A stretch of DNA of 64,000 nucleotides from Actinomadura sp. K4S16 (lineage in GTDB: Bacteria; Actinomycetota; Actinomycetes; Streptosporangiales; Streptosporangiaceae). Both the position numbers and the translations under genes were made by a program. Where the stretch lies: the NCBI RefSeq assembly GCF_008327685.1, contig NZ_BDDE01000031.1, positions 1-64,000 of the forward strand, given 5' to 3'. Of this stretch, positions 43,773 to 55,037 are shown piece after piece. Each line of letters starts with the position of its first letter. Position 1 is the first letter of the stretch. The notes under the pieces are model-generated. The model saw nothing but the letters and a program-made list of their open reading frames with translations, had not been told where the DNA came from and ran no database searches.

Positions 43773-43798
43773 CGGTGGTGTAGCGGGCTACACCACCG
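43773..43798. promoter_or_regulatory. 26-bp palindromic operator candidate
   Basis: CGGTGGTGTAGC and GCTACACCACCG form perfect 12-base arms around GG, midway between the ABC operon and the two-component genes. The core GTGTAG...CTACAC fits a dimeric NarL/LuxR-type response regulator site. It lies about 75-85 bases from both start codons. Confidence 0.7.
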
Positions 43799-43871
43799 GT
43801 CCGGGGGCAGGCCCGGGTGCGAGGGGCGCCGGCGTCGCTTACGGTGTGCTGCGAGGTGACGGCGAGGTGAC

Positions 43872-45092
43872 ATGAACAGAGCTCTGAGACGCAGCGCGGA
43901 GGCGACCGGCGAGCTGGTCGGAGCCCTGCGCACGGGCCTGCCCGCGATGGCCGGGCTCGTCCCGCTCACGGCGGTGCTCGTCCTGTCGTTCCTCGTGCTG
44001 CCGTGGCTGCCGTCGGCCGTGAAGCCCCTGCGGGCGCTCGCGAACGCCGAACGGCGGCGGGCCGGACGCGTCCTCGGCCGCGAGATCCCCGAGCCGTACC
44101 GCCCGTCCTCAGGCGACGGCCTCGGCGAGGCGCGCCGCCTGCTGCGGTCGCCGTCCACCTGGCGGGACGCGGCCTGGATGGCGGTGCACGGCCTCACCGC
44201 CCTGGTCGCGGCGGTGGTCGCGGTCGCGGTGTGGCCGGCCATCCCGTTCACGCTCTCGCTGCCGCTGTGGTGGTGGGCGGCGCCCGAGGGCTCCCAGTCG
44301 GCGTTCATCACCCTGGACAGCTGGCCCAAGGCGCTGACGATGCCGTTCGTGCAGGGGGCGTTCGACCTGGGCATCCTGCTGTGGCTGGTACCGAGGCTCG
44401 TGCGGTGGCAGGCCAGGCTCGCCGAGGTCCTGCTGGGGCCCACCCGGCGCACCAGCCTCGCCGAGCGGGTCGAGGAGCTGACCGAGACCCGCGCCGAGGC
44501 CCTGGAGGCGCACGGCGCCGAGCTGCGCCGCATCGAGCGCGACCTGCACGACGGCACGCAGGCCCAGCTCGTCGCCGCCGCCCTGCGGCTCGGGCTCGCC
44601 GACCGCCGCTTCGACGCCGACCCGGACGCGGCCCGGACGCTGTTCCTGGAGGCCAGGGACGGCGTCGAGGAGGCCCTCACGCAGCTGCGGACGGTGATCC
44701 GCGGCATCTACCCGCCGATCCTGTCCGACCGCGGCCTGGCGGGGGCGCTGCGGGCGCTCGCCGCCGGGCAGCCGATCCCCGTCGACCTGCACGTCGAGGA
44801 CGGCCGGGCGCCCGCCGCCGTCGAGGCCGCCGCCTACTTCGTCGTGGCCGAGGCCCTCACCAACATCGCCAAGCACAGCGGCGCGCGGCACGGCGAGATC
44901 GTCCTCCGCCGCGAACCCGCCCGCCTCACGATCACCGTGCGGGATGATGGCAAGGGCGGGGCCGATCCGGACCGGGGCAGCGGCCTCGCGGGCATCCGCC
45001 GCCGGGTGGCGGCGCTCGACGGGACGACCCGCCTCGACAGCCCCGACGGGGGAGGGACGACGCTTCAGGTGGAGCTGCCGTGCGGATCGTGA
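43872..45092 (+). CDS. Sensor histidine kinase (HisKA_3/NarL type)
   Basis: 406 residues. A membrane helix at about 25-48 and a two- or three-helix block at about 98-175 form the sensor part. A coiled segment leads to the phosphoacceptor helix, R-I-E-R-D-L-H-D-G-T-Q near residue 224, then the N-box E-A-L-T-N-I-A-K-H near 330 and the G-box D-D-G-K-G-G. The short extracytoplasmic loops suggest sensing within or near the membrane. GAGGTGA precedes the ATG. The next gene, a response regulator, overlaps by 13 bases. Confidence 0.92.
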   Translation: MNRALRRSAEATGELVGALRTGLPAMAGLVPLTAVLVLSFLVLPWLPSAVKPLRALANAERRRAGRVLGREIPEPYRPSSGDGLGEARRLLRSPSTWRDAAWMAVHGLTALVAAVVAVAVWPAIPFTLSLPLWWWAAPEGSQSAFITLDSWPKALTMPFVQGAFDLGILLWLVPRLVRWQARLAEVLLGPTRRTSLAERVEELTETRAEALEAHGAELRRIERDLHDGTQAQLVAAALRLGLADRRFDADPDAARTLFLEARDGVEEALTQLRTVIRGIYPPILSDRGLAGALRALAAGQPIPVDLHVEDGRAPAAVEAAAYFVVAEALTNIAKHSGARHGEIVLRREPARLTITVRDDGKGGADPDRGSGLAGIRRRVAALDGTTRLDSPDGGGTTLQVELPCGS

Positions 45093-45718
45093 TCGCGGAG
45101 GACAGCGTCCTGCTCCGCGAGGGCCTCGTCATGCTGCTGGACGCGGGCGGCCACGAGGTGGTCGCCGCCGCGGGCAGCGGCCCGGACGTGCTGCCCGCAC
45201 TGCTGGAGCACCGCCCGGACGCCGCCGTCCTCGACGTCCGGCTGCCGCCCGGGTTCCGCGACGAGGGGCTGCGCGCGGCGATCGAGGCGCGCAGGCGGCT
45301 GCCGGGCCTTCCGGTGCTGGTCCTGTCGCAGTACGTCGAGCAGACCTACGCCGCCGAGCTGCTCGCGGGCGGCGCCGGAGGCGTCGGCTACATGCTGAAG
45401 GACCGGGTCGGCCGCGTCGACGAGTTCCTGGACGCCCTGGACCGCGTCGCCGCCGGGGGCACCGCCCTCGACCCCGAGGTGGTCTCCCAACTGATGACGT
45501 CCCGGCAGGACCCGCTCCAGGCACTCACGCCCCGCGAGCGCGAGGTCCTCGGGCTGATGGCGCAGGGCCTCGACAACGCCACTATCGCCGAGACCCTCGT
45601 CATCACCGAGCGGTCGGTGAGCAAACACATCGGCGCCGTGTTCGCCAAGCTCGGCCTCCCGCCCACCGACAGCGGGCACCGCCGCGTGCTCGCCGTCCTG
45701 GCCTACCTGAACTCGTGA
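45080..45718 (+). CDS. NarL/LuxR-family response regulator
   Basis: 212 residues. Receiver domain with acidic pocket E-D-S and phospho-Asp in A-V-L-D-V-R-L-P (about 52), T/S in V-L-S-Q and Lys in M-L-K-D. C-terminal HTH: L-T-P-R-E-R-E-V-L-G-L-M-A-Q-G-L, then I-T-E-R-S-V-S-K-H. The partner kinase is upstream; the divergent ABC operon and the palindrome between them are the probable targets. Confidence 0.93.
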   Translation: MRIVIAEDSVLLREGLVMLLDAGGHEVVAAAGSGPDVLPALLEHRPDAAVLDVRLPPGFRDEGLRAAIEARRRLPGLPVLVLSQYVEQTYAAELLAGGAGGVGYMLKDRVGRVDEFLDALDRVAAGGTALDPEVVSQLMTSRQDPLQALTPREREVLGLMAQGLDNATIAETLVITERSVSKHIGAVFAKLGLPPTDSGHRRVLAVLAYLNS

Positions 45719-46203
45719 GGGTCCGCCGGGGCGCCCGCGCCCTCCTCCTGGACGGCGGCTCGCTCGTCCTCCTGCGCCGCACCGTCCCCGGCCGCCCCGT
45801 CTACTGGACGACCCCCGGCGGAAAGATCGAGCCCACCGACGCGTCACCGGAGGCCGCGCTGCGCCGGGAGTTGGACGAGGAGCTCGGGGCCATGGCCGGG
45901 CCCGTCCGGCAGGTCTTCGCGTGCGCCGAGCAGAGCCCCGAGCTGCACCGCCTCAACACCTTCTACGTCTGCCGCCTGGTGGCGATGGACCTGTCGCGCC
46001 GGCACGGCCCCGAGTTCGACGACCCCGCGAACGGCCGCTACGACGTGGACCGCGTCCCATGCACTCCCGACGCCCTCGGGGCCCTCCGCCTCGTCCCCGA
46101 GATGCTCTCCGCCTACCTGCGCGACCACGCCGGCGACCTCCCCGGCCTCGTGCCCGGCGGGCAGGACGCCGGGCGCGAGGGACGGGGTATGGCGGAGGCG
46201 TGA
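45715..46203 (+). CDS. Nudix hydrolase
   Basis: 162 residues. The Nudix helix is recognisable as G-G-K-I-E-P-T-D-A-S-P-E-A-A-L-R-R-E-L-D-E-E-L-G, with one extra residue ahead of S-P-E compared with the usual box; the R-E-x-x-E-E-x-G core is intact. Substrates of this family are nucleoside diphosphates linked to another group. The GTG start overlaps the response-regulator stop (GTGA), so it is in the same transcript, although a link with the two-component system is not evident. Confidence 0.87.
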   Translation: MRVRRGARALLLDGGSLVLLRRTVPGRPVYWTTPGGKIEPTDASPEAALRRELDEELGAMAGPVRQVFACAEQSPELHRLNTFYVCRLVAMDLSRRHGPEFDDPANGRYDVDRVPCTPDALGALRLVPEMLSAYLRDHAGDLPGLVPGGQDAGREGRGMAEA

Positions 46204-46279
46204 TACCGGAAGGCCGGGAAGGGTATTTGATCGTCTCCCCGGCGGGCGGGAGGCTGGCCCTGGAGGGGGAGGTGCTCCC

Positions 46280-47149
46280 GTGAGCGATCTGGACGACTGG
46301 CCGGGCAGCGAGCTGAGCGACGAGGAACTGGACGTCGCCTACAACGTGCGCAGGAAGGCCGGACCCGAGCTGTTCGACCGGCACATGGCCCGCTACCGGG
46401 CCATGTCGGAGGCGGCCGTCGCGGGCCTGCCCGGGCACCCGGGGATCGTCTACGACGAGGCGAGCGGGGAGCGCCTCGACGTCTGGGGCACCGGCGGGGA
46501 GCCGCGCCCGGTGTTCGTCTTCCTGCACGGCGGCTACTGGATGGCGCTGTCGCGGGACGTGTCGTCGTTCATGGCGAGGACGCTCCACGAGCAGGGCATC
46601 GCGACCGTGGTTCCCGACTACACGCTCGCGCCGAAGGCGACGCTGGAGGAGATCGTCCGGCAGGTGCGGGCGGCCGTGGCCTGGGTCCACCGGCACGGGC
46701 GGGACCACGGCCTCGACCCCGACCGGATCGTGGTGGGGGGCAGCTCGGCGGGCGGGCACCTGACCGGCATGACCATGGTCGGCGGATGGCAGGAGCCGCT
46801 CGGGCTGCCCGCCGACGTCGTCAAGGCCGCGATGCCGTTCAGCGGGCTGTTCGACATCCGGCCGATCACCCGCGTCTACGTCAACGAGTACGTGCGGCTG
46901 GACCTGGAGCGCGCGGCGGCGCTCAGCCCGGCGCTGCTGCCGGCGGAGTACCGCTGCCCGGCCGTCATCGCCGTCGCGGAGCACGACGGGGACGGATTCC
47001 TCGCGCAGTCCCGCATGTTCCATCCGCGCTGGGACGCCGGGGACCTGATGGTCGTCCCGGCCCGCGACCACTTCGACGTGGTCCTCGACCTGGCGGACCC
47101 GGACTCCATGGCCGGCCGGGCGCTCGTCGACCTGGTCCGCGCGGTGTGA
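46280..47149 (+). CDS. Alpha/beta hydrolase, kynurenine formamidase (arylformamidase) type
   Basis: 289 residues. The oxyanion motif H83-G-G-Y-W and nucleophile elbow G-G-S-S156-A-G-G, with a late D-H near residue 251, match the alpha/beta-hydrolase arylformamidases (AFMID/BNA7 type), distinct from the metal-dependent KynB type. The reaction would be N-formylkynurenine to kynurenine plus formate. The adjacent kynureninase/3-hydroxyanthranilate operon strongly supports this. A carboxylesterase is the alternative. GTG start with GGAGGGGGAGG upstream. Its end abuts the convergent LysR gene. Confidence 0.78.
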   Translation: MSDLDDWPGSELSDEELDVAYNVRRKAGPELFDRHMARYRAMSEAAVAGLPGHPGIVYDEASGERLDVWGTGGEPRPVFVFLHGGYWMALSRDVSSFMARTLHEQGIATVVPDYTLAPKATLEEIVRQVRAAVAWVHRHGRDHGLDPDRIVVGGSSAGGHLTGMTMVGGWQEPLGLPADVVKAAMPFSGLFDIRPITRVYVNEYVRLDLERAAALSPALLPAEYRCPAVIAVAEHDGDGFLAQSRMFHPRWDAGDLMVVPARDHFDVVLDLADPDSMAGRALVDLVRAV

Positions 47150-48079
47150 TCAGCCGGCGGTGATCTCGGCCGCCGCACCGCGGAGATGCTCCAGCATCAG
47201 CCGGGCGGACGGGGTCGGGGCGCGGTGCGCGGGGAGCGTGACGCCCACCTGGCGGCGGACGGTCTTCAGCGGCACCGGGAGCGGCGCGATGTCGGCGTCG
47301 GTCCGCGCGACCAGCTCGGGCAGGGCGGCGATCATGTCGGTGTCGCGGACGAGGGTGCGCACGGTCAGCACCGACGTGCACTCGACCAGGTTGCCGGGCG
47401 GCTCCAGGCCCTCGGCGCGGAAGACCTGCTCCAGCTCCGACCGCAGCGCCGTCCGCTCCAGGGGCAGCACCCACGGGTAGGCGAGCAGGTCGGCGAGGCC
47501 GAGGCCCGGCACCGAGCGCGCGGGGTGGCCGCGGCGGGCGACGAGGCGGACGGGCTCGCCGTACAGGGTGATCTGGCGCAGGCCGCGCAGGTCGTCGATC
47601 GGGTTGAGGCGGCCGAGGATCAGGTCGATCTCACCGTCCAGCAGGCGGGGGACCTGCGCGTCGAAGGTGGCCTCCTGGACGATCACGGTGACGCCGGGCC
47701 GGTCCCTCTTCAGCGCCGCGATCGCGCGGGGGAGCAGGACGCTGGAGCCGGCGAGCAGGGTGCCGATCGTGACCGTGCCGACCTCGCCGTCGGCCAGGCC
47801 GCTGATGCGCTCGCCGGCGCGGCGGAGCTCGGCCAGGACGGCGCGGGCGTGCTCGACGAACGCGTCGCCGAACATCGTCGGGGTCATGCCGCGCGGGCCG
47901 CGGGTGAACAGCTCCACACCGAGGACGCCCTCCACCTCGCGCAGGCTGCGCGTCACCGCGGGCTGCGCGAGCCGCAGGTGCTCGGCGGCGCGCAGGACGC
48001 TGCCGTGGTCGGCGACGGCGACGACGAGCACCAGGTGCCGCAGCTTCAGCCGTCCGTTGAGCAGGTCGATCGCGCGCAT
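47150..48079 (-). CDS. LysR-family regulator of the kynurenine operon
   Basis: 309 residues. N-terminal winged HTH (L-R-A-A-E-H-L-R-L-A-Q-P-A-V-T-R-S-L-R-E-V) and a two-lobed effector domain (about 95-300), of the GbpR/PcaQ-like subgroup. It is divergent from the aldehyde dehydrogenase gene, the classic placement for a LysR activator, with two related TTGGTAT-containing sites in the 199-base gap. The effector is probably a pathway intermediate such as kynurenine or 3-hydroxyanthranilate (inference). Confidence 0.9.
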   Translation of the reverse strand: MRAIDLLNGRLKLRHLVLVVAVADHGSVLRAAEHLRLAQPAVTRSLREVEGVLGVELFTRGPRGMTPTMFGDAFVEHARAVLAELRRAGERISGLADGEVGTVTIGTLLAGSSVLLPRAIAALKRDRPGVTVIVQEATFDAQVPRLLDGEIDLILGRLNPIDDLRGLRQITLYGEPVRLVARRGHPARSVPGLGLADLLAYPWVLPLERTALRSELEQVFRAEGLEPPGNLVECTSVLTVRTLVRDTDMIAALPELVARTDADIAPLPVPLKTVRRQVGVTLPAHRAPTPSARLMLEHLRGAAAEITAG

Positions 48080-48085
48080 GCCGCC

Positions 48086-48107
48086 TTGGTATCACAGATC
48101 GGTCATA
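48086..48107. promoter_or_regulatory. LysR site candidate 1 (lysR-proximal)
   Basis: TTGGTAT at 48086-48092 and GGTCATA at 48101-48107. TAT...ATA ends give partial dyad symmetry of T-N11-A type. The same TTGGTAT - GGnCATA arrangement recurs 126 bp to the right. It overlaps the lysR leader, consistent with autoregulation. Confidence 0.45.
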
Positions 48108-48211
48108 ACCGGCGGCCCGCGGGTCACCGTCCGGGTATGGGCGGGGCGGGGGAGCGCGGCCCTCCGGCCACGGCCTCCGGCATACCCGTTCCGTCATATC
48201 GGCCGGGTGGT

Positions 48212-48230
48212 TTGGTATTTGCCAGGCATA
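48212..48230. promoter_or_regulatory. LysR site candidate 2 (operon-proximal)
   Basis: TTGGTAT (48212-48218) followed by GGCATA (48225-48230), giving TAT-N9-ATA. It ends 48 bases before the dehydrogenase ATG, close to where a LysR activation site or the -35 region would lie. Confidence 0.45.
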
Positions 48231-48278
48231 GCTTCGCGGGCAGAGGATCAGGATGTCGAGCCACGCGGGAGGAAACGG

Positions 48279-49715
48279 ATGAAGGCTGAGCACTACGTCG
48301 GCGGGGTGTTCCGTACGGACGGTCCGGCCTTCCCCCTCATCGCACCCGTGGACGGCACCGAGCTGGGCACCGTCCCCGAGGCCACGCGGGAGGTCGTCGA
48401 CGACGCCGTGGCCGCGGCCCGGTCCGCGCTGAAGGGCCCCTGGGGCGCGATGGCCGCCGAGGAGCGGGCCGCGGCGCTGCGGCGCGTCGCGGACGGCATC
48501 CAGGCGCGGTTCGAGGAGTTCGTGGACGCCGAGGTCGCCGACACCGGCCGGCCCCGCGCGTTCGCCGAGACCGTCGACGTGCCGCGCGCCGTCGGCAACT
48601 TCCGCGCCTACGCCGACCTGCTGTACGGGCGGCCCGAGCGGGCCTACACCACGCGGGTCCCGGGATGGAGCTCCGGGACGGGCGAGGCGCTCAACTACAC
48701 GGTGCGCCGGCCGCTCGGGGTGGTGGCGATCGTCTCGCCGTGGAACCTGCCGCTGCTGCTGTCCACCTGGAAGATCGCGCCCGCGCTCGCGTGCGGGAAC
48801 ACCGTGGTGGCCAAGCCGTCGGAGGAGACGCCGTCCACCGCGACGCTGCTCGCCCGGGTGATCGACGACGCCGGCCTCCCGGACGGGGTGTTCAACCTCG
48901 TGCACGGGCACGGCCCCGGCGCCGCGGGCGAGTTCCTCACCGGGCACCCGGGGGTCGACGCGATCGCGTTCACCGGCGAGTCGGCCACCGGCGCGGCGAT
49001 CATGCGCAACGCCGCCGACCACGTCACCCCCGTCTCGTTCGAGCTGGGCGGCAAGAACCCCGCGCTCGTCTTCGCCGACGCCGACCTGGACGCCGCCGTG
49101 GACGGCACGGTCCGCTCCTCCTTCACCCACTCCGGGCAGATCTGCCTGTGCACCGAGCGCGTCTACGTGGAGCGCCCCGTCTTCGAGGAGTTCACCGCGA
49201 GGCTCGGGGAGCGGGCCGGGGCGCTGGAGGGCTACGGGCCGATGATCTCGGCCGAGCACCGCGACAAGGTCCTGTCGTACTACCAGCTCGCCCGCGAGGA
49301 GGGCGCCACGGTCGTCGCGGGCGGCGGCGCGCCGGAGTTCGGGGACGCGCGGGACGGCGGCTTCCACGTCGAGCCGACCGTCCTCACCGGCCTCCCCGAG
49401 ACCGCCCGGAGCGTGCGGGAGGAGATCTTCGGGCCGGTCTGCCACGTCGCGCCGTTCGACACCGAGGACGAGGCCCTCGCACTCGCCAACGACAGCCCCT
49501 ACGGCCTCGCCTCCACCGTGTGGACGCGGGACCTGTCGCGGGCGCACCGGGTGGCGCCGCGCGTCGAGACCGGGATCGTCTGGGTGAACTGCTGGAACCT
49601 GCGCGACCTGCGCACCCCGTTCGGCGGCGTGAAGGCGTCCGGGATCGGGAGGGAGGGGGGAGAGTACTCCTTGGACTTCTTCTCCGAGCCCGTCAACGTC
49701 TGCATCCAGATCTGA
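48279..49715 (+). CDS. nbaE: 2-Aminomuconate 6-semialdehyde dehydrogenase (ALDH family)
   Basis: 478 residues, a full aldehyde dehydrogenase. S-P-W-N-L-P near 148 binds [11 protein letters not shown] near 248 holds the general-base Glu and S-G-Q-I-C-L-C near 286 holds the catalytic Cys. In this operon the expected substrate is 2-aminomuconate semialdehyde (product 2-aminomuconate); by sequence alone 2-hydroxymuconate semialdehyde is equally possible. GGGAGGAAA precedes the ATG. It is the first gene of the LysR-controlled operon. Confidence 0.87.
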   Translation: MKAEHYVGGVFRTDGPAFPLIAPVDGTELGTVPEATREVVDDAVAAARSALKGPWGAMAAEERAAALRRVADGIQARFEEFVDAEVADTGRPRAFAETVDVPRAVGNFRAYADLLYGRPERAYTTRVPGWSSGTGEALNYTVRRPLGVVAIVSPWNLPLLLSTWKIAPALACGNTVVAKPSEETPSTATLLARVIDDAGLPDGVFNLVHGHGPGAAGEFLTGHPGVDAIAFTGESATGAAIMRNAADHVTPVSFELGGKNPALVFADADLDAAVDGTVRSSFTHSGQICLCTERVYVERPVFEEFTARLGERAGALEGYGPMISAEHRDKVLSYYQLAREEGATVVAGGGAPEFGDARDGGFHVEPTVLTGLPETARSVREEIFGPVCHVAPFDTEDEALALANDSPYGLASTVWTRDLSRAHRVAPRVETGIVWVNCWNLRDLRTPFGGVKASGIGREGGEYSLDFFSEPVNVCIQI

Positions 49716-49726
49716 GAGCGAGCCCA

Positions 49727-50511
49727 GTGACCACGAACATCGAGGCCGCCGCCGAGCGGCTCCTCGGCGCCTACGCCGCCGGCGCCCCGTGCGCCCCCGT
49801 CCGCGACCTGATCACCACCGCCGACGACGCCTACGCCGTCCAGGACCGGCTGACCGAGCGGTGGCTGGGGGAGGGGCGCCGCCTCGCCGGACGCAAGATC
49901 GGGCTGACGTCGCGCGCCGTCCAGGCGCAGATCGGGGTGGACAGCCCCGACTTCGGGATGCTGTTCGCCGACATGGCCGTCCCGGACGGGGAGGAGATCC
50001 CCGCCGGCGCCGTCCTGCAGCCGCGCGCCGAGGCCGAGGTGGCGCTCGTGCTGGAGCACGACCTGACCCACGAGCGGCACACCGCCGCCGACGTGATCCG
50101 GGCGACGGCGTTCGCGCTGCCCGCCATCGAGGTGGTCGGCAGCCGCGTCCGCGACTGGGACATCACGCTCGCCGACACGGTCGCCGACAACGCCTCCTCC
50201 GGCATGTACGCGCTGGGCAACCGCCCCGTCCCGCTCAAGGACGTCGACCTGCGCCTGTGCGGGATGGTGATGGAGCGGCGCGGCGAGCAGGTCTCGACCG
50301 GCAACGGCGCCGCCTGCCTCGGGCACCCGCTGAACGCCGCGCTGTGGCTCGCCGACACCCTCGTCCGGGTCGGCCGCCCGCTGCGCGCGGGCGACACCGT
50401 GCTGACCGGCGCGCTCGGCCCGGTCGTCCCGGCGAACCCGGGCGACGTGTTCGAGGCGCGCATCGACGGCCTCGGCGACGTCCGCGTCGCCTTCGGCAAG
50501 GAGGAGTCCTG

Positions 50512-50512
<1 letters not shown>
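49727..50512 (+). CDS. nbaH: 2-Keto-4-pentenoate hydratase
   Basis: 261 residues of the FAH-like hydratase/decarboxylase family. G-R-K-I-G-L-T-S near 55, P-R-A-E-A-E-V-A near 103 (metal-binding E-x-E) and D-N-A-S-S-G near 147. It adds water to 2-oxopent-4-enoate to give 4-hydroxy-2-oxovalerate, and family members form a complex with the decarboxylase encoded next. GTG start 11 bases after the dehydrogenase stop. Confidence 0.88.
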
Positions 50513-53302
<2,790 letters not shown>

Positions 53303-53306
<4 letters not shown>

Positions 53307-54553
53307 CCCTGGAGGAAGAAGCGCGGCGCCTCGACGCGACCGACCCGCTGCCCACGCTGCGAGGGGAGTTCCTCATCCCGCCCGCTCCCGGCGGGCCCTA
53401 CGAGGAGGCCGCCTATTTCGCGGGCAACTCGCTCGGGCTCCAGCCGAGGAGCGTGGCCGGGCGGCTCCGCGAGGAGCTGGACGACTGGGCGCGGCTCGCC
53501 GTCGAGGCCCACACGCAGGCCCGCCGCCCCTGGGTGGACTACCACGAGCTGCTGCGGGGGCCCGCCGCCCGCCTCGTGGGGGCGCGCCCGCACGAGGTCG
53601 TCGCGATGAACTCGCTGACGGTCAACCTGCACCTGATGATGGCGAGCTTCTACCGGCCCGCCGGGGCCCGCACCCGCATCGTCATCGAGGACACCGCGTT
53701 CCCGTCCGACTCTTACGCGGTGGCGAGCCAGGCCGTCCACCACGGGCTCGATCCGGCCGAGGCGGTCGTGCGGCTCAGGCCCCGCGACGGCGAGGACAAC
53801 CTGCGCACCGAGGACGTCGTCGGGTTCCTCGAACGCGAGGGCGGCACGGTCGCGCTCGTCCTGCTCGGCGGGGTCAACTACCTGACCGGCCAGCTGATGG
53901 ACATGCCCGCGATCACCAAGGCGGGCCGGGCCGCCGGCGCCGTCGTCGGGTGGGACCTCGCCCACGCCGCGGGGAACGTCCCCCTGCGGCTGCACGACTG
54001 GGACGTGGACTTCGCCGCCTGGTGCACCTACAAGTACCTCAACAGCGGTCCGGGCGCGGTCGCGGGATGCTTCGTCCACGAGCGGCACGTCCGGGACTCC
54101 TCCGTGCCGAAGCTGTCGGGGTGGTGGGGCACCGACCCGGCCGTCCGGTTCCGGATGGACCCGGCGATCGCGCCGCCCGCCTCCGCCGACGCCTGGCAGC
54201 TGTCCAACCCGCCGATCATGGCGCTCGCGCCGGTGCTGGCCTCCCTGGAGATCTTCGACCGGGTCGGGATGGACGCGCTGCGCGCCAAGAGCGAGCGCCT
54301 CACCGGCCACCTGGCGGCCCGGCTCGCGGACCTCGGCGCCGACGTCGTCACTCCGTCCGACCCGGCCGCGCGCGGAGCCCAGCTCTCGCTGCGGGTGCCG
54401 GACGCGGGCGGGCTCGTCCGGCGGCTCGCCGCGGCGCACGGCGTCATCGCCGACGCCCGCGAACCGGACGTCATCCGGCTCGCGCCCGTCCCGCTGTACT
54501 GCACGTTCCACGACTGCCACCGCGCCGCCGAGGCACTCGCCGATCTTCTTTAG
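53303..54553 (+). CDS. kynU: Kynureninase
   Basis: 416 residues, PLP-dependent fold type I. The PLP-binding region shows G-W-D218-L-A-H221-A-A-G-N and the Schiff-base Lys K244 in W-C-T-Y-K-Y-L-N-S-G-P-G; the N-terminal F-A-G-N-S-L-G-L-Q-P is diagnostic. Cleaves kynurenine or 3-hydroxykynurenine to anthranilate or 3-hydroxyanthranilate plus alanine; the operon context implies the hydroxylated substrate. GTG overlapping the ACMSD stop (GTGA). Last gene of the operon. Confidence 0.95.
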
Positions 54554-54745
54554 GTGTGTCGGTGCATGGGTCCGCCCCGCATCGGGTAAGTTCGTCTGCG
54601 TTGCACGATGGCACCGGCCCGGCCGGCCGGCGCCAAGCAGTCTCGAAGCGTTTTCTCCGGGTGACCGGCGGGCGTGAGTGAGTCCGCTTGCAGCCCGGGC
54701 CGCCGACCGGCGGACCGGAGACGTTTTACCCGGAAGGGAAAGACC
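54554..54745 (+). promoter_or_regulatory. Promoter and long 5' leader of the cold-shock gene
   Basis: A probable -10 box TAAGTT lies near 54588-54593, which would give a leader of about 145 bases before the csp ATG. GGAAGGGAAAG supplies the SD. Several short G/C-rich inverted repeats (for instance around GGCCCGGCCGGCCGG) could fold. Long structured leaders are a known way of controlling cold-shock genes; here it is inference. Confidence 0.5.
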
Positions 54746-54949
54746 ATGGCCGAAGGCACCGTGAAGTGGTTCAACGCTGAGAAGGGCTTCGGGTTCATCG
54801 CGCCTGACGGCGGCGGCCCCGACGTGTTCGTCCACTACTCGGCGATCACCACCAACGGCTACCGCAGCCTCGACGAGAACCAGCGCGTCGGGTTCGAGAT
54901 CACCCAGGGCCAGAAGGGCCCGCAGGCCGAGGGCGTCTACCCGCTCTAA
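54746..54949 (+). CDS. Cold-shock protein (CspA family)
   Basis: 67 residues, the standard CSD length. Both RNA-binding motifs are present: K-G-F-G-F-I (RNP1, about 16-21) and D-V-F-V-H-Y (RNP2, about 30-35). It binds single-stranded nucleic acid and acts as an RNA chaperone. It is followed 21 bases later by a terminator hairpin. Confidence 0.96.
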   Translation: MAEGTVKWFNAEKGFGFIAPDGGGPDVFVHYSAITTNGYRSLDENQRVGFEITQGQKGPQAEGVYPL

Positions 54950-54970
54950 GGTCCTGCCGGATCTCAGATG

Positions 54971-55001
54971 AGGCCGGGGACGCTCTGCGTGTCCCCGGCC
55001 T
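54971..55001 (+). terminator. Terminator after the cold-shock gene
   Basis: AGGCCGGGGAC pairs with GTCCCCGGCCT across a 9-base loop and runs into TTCG. It may also serve the convergent MFS gene. Confidence 0.82.
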
Positions 55002-55037
55002 TTCGCATGCCCGGCGGCCGTGCGCGGCCGGCCCCGC

